This document shows, in pieces, positions 42,474 through 52,072 of a stretch of DNA of 64,000 nt. Under the pieces are notes generated by a model. The model searched no databases. It was not told the origin of the DNA and saw nothing but the letters and a program-made list of their open reading frames with translations. The DNA is from Adenophora triphylla var. japonica (Eukaryota > Streptophyta > Magnoliopsida > Asterales > Campanulaceae). The translations under genes and the position numbers were made by a program. Within the stretch, counting starts at the first letter, position 1, and every line of letters starts with the position of its first letter. The DNA lies in NCBI GenBank assembly GCA_022495995.1, contig JAFEMH010001290.1, positions 248,001 through 312,000 of the forward strand. The letters are read 5' to 3'.

Positions 42474-43792
42474 TGATGGAGAAAAATTCCTCTAGTAATA
42501 AAAACCGAGCAAGTGTACTCACTACCGGTGTAGCAGTATGCACGAGCAGGGGTCGAACCACAGAAACTTGTTGGTAAACAAACGCAGTAAAAGTAATGAA
42601 TATAGTAACCACAGATTTTTGATTTGAGAGTAATAATCTAATCCTAAAACAGAAATAACAGATTAAAACTAAAGAACGCGATTTAAACAGAACGAATTAA
42701 CTCAGATAAACACGGAGATTCACGGATTGGATTCACAATTACTTTCACCCTATGCTATTTTTATTGCTGAAAACATTAATCTCAAACTATGATTCATTCA
42801 CAAAAGTAAGGATTGGGACGGTGTGGTGCCCGGATTGCAACCCTTTTAATTATTATCAAGTCGCGTTTCTGCATTACGGCCACACAACAATCAAATAATT
42901 AATCAACACAATAGAATGTTAAATCTAAACCCTTTTGATTTCTATTATGGCCTCAATTAGGTTTAATCTTCAAAATGTTGTTCAATTGTATCAATCCCCA
43001 AATTAATGGCGTAATCAATACCCAAATAATTAAAAGATTAATGTTTTGAAGAACTAGAAAGAGATCAATTGGGAAGAATTAAATCAATAGCATAAAGATC
43101 TAGTAATCGCTACAACCAATCCGCAAATCTAAAGAACTTAGCTACGCAAAGACATAACGAAAACAATACTCGATCATAAAATAAAAGAACATCAAAACCC
43201 GAGAGATCCGGAATTGATGAGCAATAATTGTCTACGAAAACTCAAAACCTAGAACAATAATAATATCCAAGATTGTTTTTAAAAACTGCCGTTGAAGTAT
43301 AAATACTCTAGGGCAAAATACAAGGGAAAAATGTGCGAAAAGTCGAGACCGCCCATCATAAGTTGCCGAAATGCAGTGCGAAAACGGGACAAGCGCGGCC
43401 GCTCAGGTTGAGCGCGCCCGCGCACTTTGGCAGTAACCCTGGCCTTCAAAACGACGTCACTTGAGCGCGGCCGCTCTGGGTTGAGCGCGCCCGCGCTTGT
43501 TGGCCGAGAATTGGTCTTCAAAATCTTCAATGGAGCGCGGCCGCTCTTAGGTAGAGCGCGGCCGCTCTGGTGCCTGGAACTGCATCTCGAATTATTTTCC
43601 AATTTCCTTGCTCTGCTCCGCTCCAACTTGGTTTCCTTGCCATTTTATTGACCAAAATCAACACTTAATCATCCTTTTCCCCTGTACTCATAAACACTCA
43701 ACAACAATATTAAAACAACATAAAACCCGGGATTTTTAGCCTAGAATAGGTTCGTAAACATGTAAAATGGGTGTGTAAAAACACATCCATCA
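42474..43792 (-). repeat. Athila 5' LTR
   Basis: 1,319 bp, TGATGGAG...CATCCATCA. Palindromic boxes at 43392-43403, 43463-43476, 43533-43546 and 43554-43567. Followed by target copy GGCGC. Confidence 0.95.
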
Positions 43793-43797
43793 GGCGC

Positions 43798-44060
43798 CGA
43801 TGGGGCGAAAACAATGTATTAATGTTTTATTTGCTTTTTAAATTTATGCTTTGTGAATTTACATATTACTTGAGCCTCGGGGCAGTTTTTTGCTTGGAAT
43901 TGGGGCTGAAACTGGGCCAAAATAATTTGTGATGACACATAACTGCATGGTTAGTGTTTGGATATGTTTTTATACATGTTTTTGTTGGAAAAGTGGGGTG
44001 AAAACTCCCTTTGGGCAGCAACTTGGTTGCTGCAGATTTTTTCTCACATCAGGCAAATGA
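43798..44060 (+). other. Tat2 spacer between the two antisense genes
   Basis: Continues the Tat2 sequence interrupted at 31619 by Athila. AT-rich, no frame. Together with 31539-31619 it is the 3' untranslated region of the PMD gene and the upstream DNA of the DUF7745-like gene. Confidence 0.5.
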
Positions 44061-44132
44061 AGCCGTGCGGTCTGGTCTCTGAAGTAAATGAAGCCGTGCG
44101 GCTCACAGTTCTGTCTGGACTGGTTATTTTTA
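44061..44132 (+). promoter_or_regulatory. Promoter of Tat2 DUF7745-like gene: two boxes plus TATA
   Basis: A degenerate box AGCCGTGCGGT (44061-44071), the perfect palindrome-type box AGCCGTGCGGCT (44092-44103) 31 bp later, then 21 bp, then TATTTTTA (44125-44132). Both boxes are preceded by AAATGA. ATG at 44242. Confidence 0.7.
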
Positions 44133-44241
44133 GAATAAAATCAAGGCTTGACCATTTCATTTCATTTTCACTCATAGACTTGTCCCAACTGTTCCCAAAA
44201 CACATATTTGACCTAAAGACATCAACTTTGATCATTTTGCA

Positions 44242-45743
44242 ATGGAGAAGCCCGTTAGATTGCAAAGGGAGAAAAGAGACCGCTTTCTGTCCGATCTTCA
44301 ATCTTGGGTGAGATATAACTTTCAATATCACAAGGGGATGTTTGATTCTTCTTTCAAGATCAAATCTTTATGTCATTTGAGGGATCTCCCGCCCGATTGG
44401 GACCTTTTGAGAGCAGCAACAAGGTTTTGGGACGTCCGGAGACACGTTTACTGCTTTTCTTACAATGAGATTGTCCCAACCTATGAAGACTTCCGAGCCT
44501 TGATTGGGGGTCCAGAAATTGAGGCTATATCGATTCCTCTGATCGAAGATGTGCCGGTGGCGGCAAAGTTGGCATCTTTTCTGCACATATCTCTAGGAGA
44601 GGCTGAGGGGATGATGATAGCTCCGGACAGGATTGACCTTTCTGATATCCCGGGAAGGTTTGGGTCTCCGGATATGGCTACTACCACGATGTCTATGGAT
44701 GCATTTATCCTCTGCATATTCTCTTCTCTGTTCACCGCTGAGTCCGTGGGGATCTGTCATGGTGGTCTCTTGGACATGGTTAGGGATTGCAGGGCTGGGA
44801 AGGACATTGTCCCATTGGTTTTGGGTGAGACCTTGCATGGTATTGATAGGATGGCTAGAGGAGACCATTTCATGAGGTCTGGGAGTCTGGCCGTGTTGAC
44901 TTTGTGGCTGCAGGAGAGACTCGGGGCTTTGCCAGGGGCTTTACCGACTCAGTGCCCTTGGGTGATTTCCCGGAGGGGTTTACCTCGACAATGAGGACCG
45001 GGGTGACTGGGAGCTGATGATGGCTAGATTATCCACTTCGGATATTCGCTGGTGGGTACCTCACTGGAGGTTACAGACCAGGAGGACATTTCAGGAGTCC
45101 TATATAGTGAGGGTTCCAGGGTTCTGCTGGTCATCCTTCTACATACCCTGCTTGGTATCCAGGCAGTTCGGGGCCTTACAGGAGCCATTGGGCGATTGGG
45201 AGGACATCCGTACCATGGAGGTGGTGCCATTAGATATGAGGGATCCGACCAGCTTCTCGTTCTTCTTGAGGGCTTGGACATACACCGTTTTCCCACCCAG
45301 GGCTATCCTCAGGAGCAGGAAGAGTACCATCTTGACTACGGTCTACTTGGATTGGTACGAGAGGGAGATGGGAGCGACTCAGTTCATATTGGGAGAGAGG
45401 CGTCGGAGCTTTATTGGGGGCCGACTGCGACTCGAGCAGACTACGAGGAGATCGAGCTAAGGCGAGTCACCATAACTAGTCGGGTGACCTTATCAGAGAT
45501 ATGGAGGCTCGATATAAGAGGCTTTCTGAAGTCGCTCCCTTGACTGAGGCTCAGAGGGAGGAAGTGCGGACTCGTGCCCGAATTGAGAGGGCACTTATTG
45601 ACACCGGTTTGATGGAGGCTCCAGTGAGGATATCGGAGATCGGGATGAGGGAGACCGACATCTTGGAGAAGAAGAGAAAGAAAACTCGACGGGGTCGAGG
45701 TAAAGGGAAGAAGACCAAAGAAGACTCAGTGAATGACGACTGA
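44242..45743 (+). pseudogene. Tat2 antisense ORF 1, DUF7745-like protein
   Basis: Starts MEKPVRLQREKRDRF. The first frame (to 44994) has DWDLLRAATRFWDVRRHVY and NEIVPTYEDFRALIGGPEIE, colinear with the Tat1 gene. After a frameshift it continues with IRWWVPHWRLQTRRTF and VYLDWYEREMGATQF (45017-45460), and after another with a coiled, highly basic tail ending KKRKKTRRGRGKGKKTK (45501-45743). The basic tail suggests nucleic-acid binding or nuclear import. No enzyme motif is seen. Antisense to Tat2, just downstream of pol, as in Tat1. Confidence 0.75.
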
Positions 45744-46062
45744 CAGATCTTTTCTTAGGATTCCCTTATTGCCATTTTGCAAACACAGTAGCTTATTAGG
45801 CATTTTATTGTATTTTAGATCTTTGTAGCAAGTTAGCAGAGTCAAGAGTAGACCGTGCTTGTACTCATCAAGAAGTTTTTAACTTGTAATGAACAAGAGA
45901 TATTATCTTAGAAATTAATCAAGACACAATTTCATAGAAATTTCAAATATCTTATTGATTAGGACCCGTTTTATGAAAACTTGAATGCCCTTTATTTATT
46001 GTTTAGGACGCATTTCATGAAGACTTAATCGCCCTTTTTATTGTTTAGACCGAACCATAAAT
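45744..46062 (+). other. 3' flank of the Tat2 DUF7745-like gene
   Basis: AT-rich untranslated DNA between the antisense gene and the post-pol block; contains two similar strings near 45963-45980 and 46006-46025 (GGACCCGTTTTATGAA / GGACGCATTTCATGAA). No gene. Confidence 0.5.
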
Positions 46063-46065
46063 GGC

Positions 46066-46119
46066 TGCCTACATTCCCCTTTTACAAGAAAGACTAAGGG
46101 GCTCAGGTCTTCGTAGTTC
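46066..46119 (-). promoter_or_regulatory. CTACG/CGTAG RNA element, copy B (Tat2, after pol)
   Basis: Sense strand: GAACTACGAAGACCTGAGCC, inner hairpin CCCCTT/AAGGGG, then GGAATGTAGGCAGCC. CTACG (46112-46116) pairs with TGTAG (46069-46073) with one G-U. Inner stem differs from copy A (CCTC/GAGG) and from Athila. GGTTCGGTC follows, as in Tat1. Confidence 0.65.
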
Positions 46120-46162
46120 ATTCTGGTGAACTCTCTTTTTTTTTTCTCTCTTTTTTTTATGG

Positions 46163-46313
46163 GCAGCCCTGTTTTTTGCCTAGACCGCCCTTTTTGGGTT
46201 TTCAGCCTAGCTGGGCATTACTCTTTTTGCACTTTTTTTTATGTGCAACCTTATTTTTTGCCTAGACCGCCCTTTTTGGGTTTTCGGCCTAGTTTGGGTA
46301 TTACTCTTTTGCA
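46163..46313 (-). repeat. Duplicated post-pol hairpin motif (Tat2)
   Basis: Two copies (46163-46232, 46245-46313). Sense strand reads GAGTAAT.CCCA..CTAGGC, then AACCCAAAAAGGGCGGTCTAG. Pairs CTAGG/TCTAG and CCC/GGG. Equivalent to 12394-12592 in Tat1. Confidence 0.7.
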
Positions 46314-46373
46314 CTAAGATTTTTTTCTTTTTTTTTATTTATTTTCCTTTTTTTTTTTTTTTTTTTTTATTTC

Positions 46374-48284
46374 TTAGACATAGTACCTTCGAAGCTTATC
46401 ACCGTTGACTGGGTAGACAAAGGGATTGTCGTCCAGGTCTGCAAGTTTCATGGCTCCTCCCGATAGTATCTTCTGCACCACGTACGGGTCGATCCAAACG
46501 GGTTTCCATTTTCCCAGGGGGTTGTCTCTGGTAGGGGGCTTCACTTTCAACACTAAGTCACCCTCTTTGATGTCCCTGGCCTTGACCTTTTTGTCAAATG
46601 CTCTAGCCATTTGCCTCTGGTAGGCTCGGGTGTGCTCCATGGCTTTTAGCCTTCTTTCATCGAGCAGGGCCAACTCATCATGCCGGCTGCGTAGCCATTC
46701 TACTTCGTTGACACTGTTTTCCAGGAGGACCCGTAATGACGGGATTTCCAACTCCACTGATAACACTGCTTCCATCCCGTAGGTTAGGGCAAAAGGAGTT
46801 TCTCCTGTGGCTTTTCTGACAGACGTTCTGTAGCCCCAGAGTGCCAGGTGCAGCTTTTTGGGCCAATCACGACCACGGGTGGCCATTTTCCGGATGATCC
46901 GTTCGAGCGTCTTATTAGCAGCTTCCACGACTCCGTTAGTCTGAGGTCTGTATGGGGATGACTTATAGCGAGTGATTCTGAATTCTGACAGTAACCTATC
47001 GCATTCTCCTTCAAAGTGCGACCCATTATCAGAAATGATCTCATTGGGCACCCCATATCTACACATTATGTTTTCCTTGATAAACTGGGCCACCTTCTTG
47101 GAAGTGAGGACCTTGTAGGACTTGACCTCTACCCACTTGGTGAAGTAGTCGACGGCTACTAACACAAATTCATGCCCATTGCTTCCTGTCGGAGCTATCT
47201 TCCCTATCACGTCAATACCCCAAGTTGCAAACGGCCAAGGAGTCGTCATGCAGTACAGGTCATGAGGTGGGAGATGGTTGAGGTTGGCAAACCGTTTGCA
47301 TTTGTCGCACGCTCGGACATGCTGGACACAGTCTGTCTCCATGGAAATCCAGTAGTAACCCATTCTGAGGATCACTTGCATTAGGGCTCTAGCATTCATA
47401 TGAGGACCACAGGGACCATTGTGGACTTCAGTCATCAACTCTCTGGCCCTTTCTTGAGTGACGCACAAGAGGAGTGGTCCTTGGTACCGTTTCTTGTACA
47501 AGCTGCCTCCTAAAATGACATAATGGGAGGCCAACCTTTTCAGGGCTTGCAAGCTCTTGGCTTTGACACCTTCTTTTGGTCTACCTTCTTCGTCTCTGAA
47601 AGCTAACTCTCCATCTTTGAGGAACTGGTAAATTTGATTGTACCAAGGTTCCTTGATAGGCTCAGGTCCCAAGTCTACTTCACAACAGAAAGCTGGGGCT
47701 TCTCTTCTACCTACTCTGAAGGGTTTTATGGCTTTTCCCTCGGGGATCTCTACCAGTGAGGCTAGAGTAGCTAGGGCATCTGCGAATCTATTCTTTTCCC
47801 TTGGCAAGTAGTGGAAAGTCACTTCTCTGAACTGTCCAGTCAACTCCTCCATATGGGCATGATACCGCTGAAGATTAGGGTCCACATTCTTCCATTTGTT
47901 GGAGACCTGGTTGATGATCAGGGCTGAGTCTCCATAAACTTCGAGCTCCTTGACATTCCTTTCTAAGGCAGCTTCTAAACCAGCAATGCAGGCCTCGTAC
48001 TCGACAACATTGTTCGTGGCAGGGAAGTTCAACTTAAGGGCTATGGGCGTGTGCTCATCTTTCGGGTCAACCAGTAGCATCCCTATGCCATTTCCTCTTT
48101 TGTTAGCGGCTCCATCAAAGAAAAGCTGCCATCGGTTCTCAGGCTCGACTACAAAGATCCCTTCATCTGGGAATTGGGGTTCAGGCCCACGGTCCTCATT
48201 ACTGGGAAAATTTGCCAGATGGTCTGACAATGCTTGACCCTTGATGGCTTTTCTGGTCACGTAGTTGATGTCGTATTCAGCCAA
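46374..48284 (-). CDS. pol: Tat2 pol: archaeal-type RNase H and integrase
   Basis: An open frame of 636 residues, the best preserved in the window. Residues 1-25 are the tail of the first RNase H. A second, archaeal-type RNase H typical of Tat elements follows, with likely catalytic D57 (FFDGAA), E97, D119 (YGDSAL) and D169 (FADALA). Integrase comes next: zinc finger H288, H295, C326, C329; catalytic D358 (WGIDVIG), D419 (ISDNGSHFEG) and E454 (GVVEAANKTLE). It ends LRRYYV. The first ATG is probably internal, because RT coding (48285-49520) is fused upstream in the ancestral polyprotein. It removes RNA from hybrids and integrates cDNA. Confidence 0.9.
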   Translation of the reverse strand: MAEYDINYVTRKAIKGQALSDHLANFPSNEDRGPEPQFPDEGIFVVEPENRWQLFFDGAANKRGNGIGMLLVDPKDEHTPIALKLNFPATNNVVEYEACIAGLEAALERNVKELEVYGDSALIINQVSNKWKNVDPNLQRYHAHMEELTGQFREVTFHYLPREKNRFADALATLASLVEIPEGKAIKPFRVGRREAPAFCCEVDLGPEPIKEPWYNQIYQFLKDGELAFRDEEGRPKEGVKAKSLQALKRLASHYVILGGSLYKKRYQGPLLLCVTQERARELMTEVHNGPCGPHMNARALMQVILRMGYYWISMETDCVQHVRACDKCKRFANLNHLPPHDLYCMTTPWPFATWGIDVIGKIAPTGSNGHEFVLVAVDYFTKWVEVKSYKVLTSKKVAQFIKENIMCRYGVPNEIISDNGSHFEGECDRLLSEFRITRYKSSPYRPQTNGVVEAANKTLERIIRKMATRGRDWPKKLHLALWGYRTSVRKATGETPFALTYGMEAVLSVELEIPSLRVLLENSVNEVEWLRSRHDELALLDERRLKAMEHTRAYQRQMARAFDKKVKARDIKEGDLVLKVKPPTRDNPLGKWKPVWIDPYVVQKILSGGAMKLADLDDNPFVYPVNGDKLRRYYV

Positions 48285-49520
48285 GAAGAAGGATCATTTT
48301 GCTAGACGCATCGAGAGGGAAGGCTTATCGAAGATGTACTTGATGGGGTCCATTTTCAAGACCAAGTTCACAGGGTGGGCTTGCATATAATGCTTCAGCT
48401 TACCGACTACCCAGACCAGTCCTGCACAAGTCTTTTCACATGCTTTGAGTAATTGAGCTCACTTCCCTGTAGCTTCCAGTGACAAAGTAAATGGCATTTT
48501 CTACCCGAGAGTCTTTCTTCTCCTGAGCAAGCATAGCCCCAAGCGCCGTATCGGTGACAGGTGAGATAGAGCAGAAGAGGTTTCGTCTATGTAGAGGGGC
48601 ATAGTACCGCAGGATGTACTAAGTACGCCTTGATGCAGTCAAAGGCATCCTGGCATTCTTCGGTCCATTCTCGTGTCTACATTCTTCTTCATGAGCTTGA
48701 AGATGGGCTCGCATATAGTGGTCAACCGGTTGGACGAAACGGTGATGTACTCGGTTTGCCCATAAAGCTTTTGACTTAATGCAGGTTTGAGGTGGCCTCA
48801 TGTCCATAATGGCTTTGATCTTTCGGGGTCGACTTCGATACCTCGCTCCGTAACCATATACCCAAGCACTTTTCCCCTTGTCACTCCGAAGGTGCATTTT
48901 AGCAGGTTTAGTCTCATGGAATGTTGTCTCGGCCTCTCAAAGAACTTTCGCAGTCAATAAAGTACCGTCCATCCTCGCCTTTGGAGTGAATTATCATGTC
49001 GTCGACGTAGACCTCAATCTCCTTGTGGATCATGTCATGAAAAAGAGCGGTCGCTGCCCTTTGATAAGTAGCCCCGGCGTTCTTAAGCCCAAATGGCATT
49101 ACTGTATAGCAGTAAGTTCCCACGGTGTGGTGAAGGCTGTCTTTTCTTGGTCTTCTTCGGCCATCTTGATGCGGTTGTAGCACAGAAGCCGTCAACGAAG
49201 GATTTGACTTCGTAGTTGGCGGTGGAGTCCACCGGGATGTCTATGTTTGGCAAGGGGTAATCGTCTTTGGGGCGGCCTTGTTCGGATCCCGGAAATCTAC
49301 ACAAAGAAACAGTACCTTCCCATTGGCCTTAGTTACGGTCACAATATAGGACAACCATGTCGGATATTCGATGACTCTGATGAATCCTACCCACAGTAGC
49401 TTCTCAATTTCTTCTTTGACCTGTAGAGACCATTTTGGTTTGATTTTTCTCAGTCCCTGCTTCACTGGCTTAGCATCTGGTGCTAGAGGGATTCTGTGCT
49501 CTACTATTGAACTGTCTAGC
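48285..49520 (-). pseudogene. rt (pseudo): Tat2 reverse transcriptase, frameshifted and truncated by Tekay insertion
   Basis: RT start segment VEHRIPLAPDAKPVKQ (49241-49520 frame), palm segment YTVMPFGLKNAGATYQRA and catalytic YVDDMIIHS (48914-49195 frame), thumb segment KIKAIMDMRPP (48619-48897). At least four frameshifts. The 5' side is cut at 49521 by a Tekay-like LTR, so protease and gag are outside the window. Confidence 0.85.
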
Positions 49521-51974
49521 TGTAAAGACCCTAACCCTAGGCACAATTTTAGTATAATATTATATGCTTTTAATATTAATGTTAACTTTATGTGCTTATT
49601 CTATGCCTTTAATATTTATGTTAAGTTGAAATGGTTAGGAGATAATTCAAAAGCCTAGGGATAAAATGAAAGTAAGTTAAAGTATTTGGTTAAATCAAAA
49701 TAATTGGAAATAAATAAAATAATAGAATGGAGTGGTAATAAAATGGACAAATAAAATGTTATGGGTTGGGAGGGTTATTTTAAAATGATTGAAAGAATTT
49801 TATTATGGAAGCATGGGGTGGGGGACCATTTCCCTAAATTCCTCTTCTTTCCCCTCAATAGTCAAAGACTACCCATACCCCCATACTTCCCCCTTACTCT
49901 TCCCATACTCCCTCTACCCTCCTCCATCATCCTCCTTCAATTTTCTTCTTACAATTTTCCATGGAAACTCCATTTGAAAGCCTCACCTTCCAAGACTTCT
50001 AGCAAGCTCATTTCTTCTCCATTTTCAAATCAAGTTGTACTTTTGTGCTTGGTGCATCTAGGGGAGTTCATCAAACCAAGAAAATCATCATTCCATCTTG
50101 TATTTGCTAATGTGAGTTACTATGACCTATTCCTTCATTAAATGCTCATGAACTCTTTAATGTTATTCTTGTTAAAACGATGTTTGTTTAATGCCTTGAA
50201 ATTATTATTGGAGTTGAGAAATTGGTAAATGATATAGAAGGATGATAGTGTTCTTTGAGGTTGATCAAAATGTAGGAAAATGGGTTGAAGAGATTTAAAA
50301 GGGGTAAATCTTGAAATAGTATAGTAAAATGGGTGGAAAATTAAATGACAAATGATCTAGGGTTAGGATATGTTGTATTGGGGTTAGATGGTTTAAGATG
50401 AAGTTAACAAAGTTAGAAATTCCCTTTAGGATCACAAATTAGTAGAAGCTTGGCACAAGTCTTGGATTTTGGGTATTTCTAATGAATTCTGCTGCTGATG
50501 CCTGTTTTTGGCCGTGGCACGAGTCGTGCCCCTAGGCACGAGTCGTGCCCATGGCCAACTCGTGATAACGACTCGTGGATAGAAGGCCAAATCGTTCTGA
50601 GTAGTTGTGTGGAAAATTGGCACGAGTCGTGCTCTCAGGCACGAGTCGTGCCAAGGGGAAGTCACGAGTCGTGCTTGCCTTGGAACGCATGATTATGAGT
50701 GAGGCCAAAAGGGCACGAGTCGTGCCCTGGCTTGGTTACATTGCACCAACTTTAGAGCTGTTCAAACCTAATCAAACTAGAACCAAAATGAAATATCTTT
50801 AACTTAGATTAAAGTAGAATACTTTGGCTACACAATGACATCTTAAGTGATAAAAATGAAATTGGGAAAGTACTTTAAATATTGCTTGGAAAACGCTAAG
50901 TAGCCTAGTTTGGTAACTTGGCAAATGTTATTCTAACTTGGTAAAAGTAACTTGGATCTTCATAGAGACCACGTATTAGTATATAATGACTATGTATGGT
51001 GGATTGATGATATCTCAATGCTTTACTTGAGTTCATATTCGTTAATTATATTATGCATAGTAAGTTGAATAAATGTTGCACTATGATATTGGTTGAACAT
51101 GAGTATATTTTACCATGTGGCTATGTTGCTTATCCCCTTTGTGGATTATATTTCAAGTAACTATTATGTGCTTGATAATTTGTTAATCAGCTGATGTTGG
51201 GGGTATAACATAATACGATCAATTATGGAAGTGTGACCTAATGTGATCGGATTATGTTATATCTGTGACCGTCCCCTCCTGTGGCCACAGGTCGGGGTTA
51301 TAGCATCTGTATTGAGCCAAAAGCCTTACAGAGTTGCTACTATCTTATATGGTTCCCTGAAAAATGGGTCTTATAAGATGTGAGTATTGCTTAAGCAGCT
51401 CACCTAAGATTGGAGTATTATGCCCAATGTTGTACGACTACTGTTCAGACGCGAAAAGGTAAACCAAGGTAATGGAAGGTGTTTACAGCTTTTTCAATGT
51501 GTTGTATGCAACTTGTTATGTGTTCATTTTATTTGGCATATTGCTTCATTCATAATAACTTGCTGAGATTTATTCTCACCCCTCTCCCTTTAATGTTTTT
51601 AGATCCTGAGACAGGCAGAACGGCCAAGTGAGGACGGAAAGGAGTTCGGATGTGGTATTTTGGGTTTGTCGGGGTTCGTATAGGTTGGCGTAGGAAATGT
51701 ATTTTGGTATAATTCCTTTGTGGAGTTGGTGTGTATAAAACTTAGTTTCTACATTATAACTAAAGTCTTTTGTAATTAAAGCAGGTTGTTACTTTTAAAA
51801 GTTATTCAACTCTTCCTTCCATGTAGAGAGGAATGAAGTTATTTGAGAATGGTTTTGTTAAGTATGTTTAAGTTGTAAGTTAAATCAAAGTTTTAAAAAG
51901 TTTAGGTGGTTTGAGTTCTATTGGGGACGCTTTAACTCGGAACACGGGTTAGGTTCCGGGTTGGGGTCCTCACA
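49521..51974 (+). repeat. Tekay-like 5' LTR
   Basis: 2,454 bp, TGTAAAGACCC...GGGTCCTCACA. Contains the palindrome cluster 50516-50726 and a separate perfect palindrome CCTGTGGCCACAGG (51278-51291) shared with solo LTR A (27805-27818). The 126-codon frame at 49761-50141 is repeated in the 3' LTR but is just LTR sequence. Confidence 0.9.
50516..50726 (+). promoter_or_regulatory. GGCACGAGTCGTGCC palindrome cluster (Tekay-like LTR)
   Basis: Six copies, full or nearly so, at 50516, 50535, 50619, 50638, 50663 and 50712. The 3' LTR has seven (56960-57189), having duplicated the last unit and mutated one. Each is a 7-bp inverted repeat around one central base with two symmetric CpGs. Confidence 0.7.
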
Positions 51975-51976
51975 GT

Positions 51977-51988
51977 TGGTATCAGAGC
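51977..51988 (+). promoter_or_regulatory. Primer binding site for initiator tRNA-Met
   Basis: TGGTATCAGAGC two bases after the LTR; the commonest plant PBS. Confidence 0.9.
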
Positions 51989-52072
51989 TCGGTTAGAATT
52001 CTCGGGTAGAGTCTAGCTGAGTGAGAGTGTGCGATAACTGACGTCGAGTGTTTAATGCAGGAGTTTGTTCTA

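Larger units (their letters stand above)
31625..43792 (-). mobile_element. Athila-type LTR retrotransposon
   Basis: 12,168 bp with two 1,319-bp LTRs and the duplication GGCGC (31620-31624 and 43793-43797). Minus-strand order: 5' LTR (right), tRNA-Asp PBS, gag, protease, RT-RNase H, integrase, non-coding blocks, ORF in env position, 3' region, 3' LTR. The tRNA-Asp primer and extra ORF fit the Athila lineage. The LTRs differ at about 15-20 positions, often in small clusters. Gag-pol has several frameshifts. It sits between the two antisense genes of Tat2. Confidence 0.93.

Noticed and set aside
49761..50141. 126-codon frame conserved in both Tekay-like LTRs (also 56205-56585)
   Set aside because: Identity follows from LTR duplication; the homologous part of solo LTR A does not keep the protein.
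50516..50726. GGCACGAG strings look like the cDNA-library adaptor often seen in EST data
   Set aside because: They occur as symmetric palindromes at matching places in both LTRs of one element with natural copy variation, so they are genomic.
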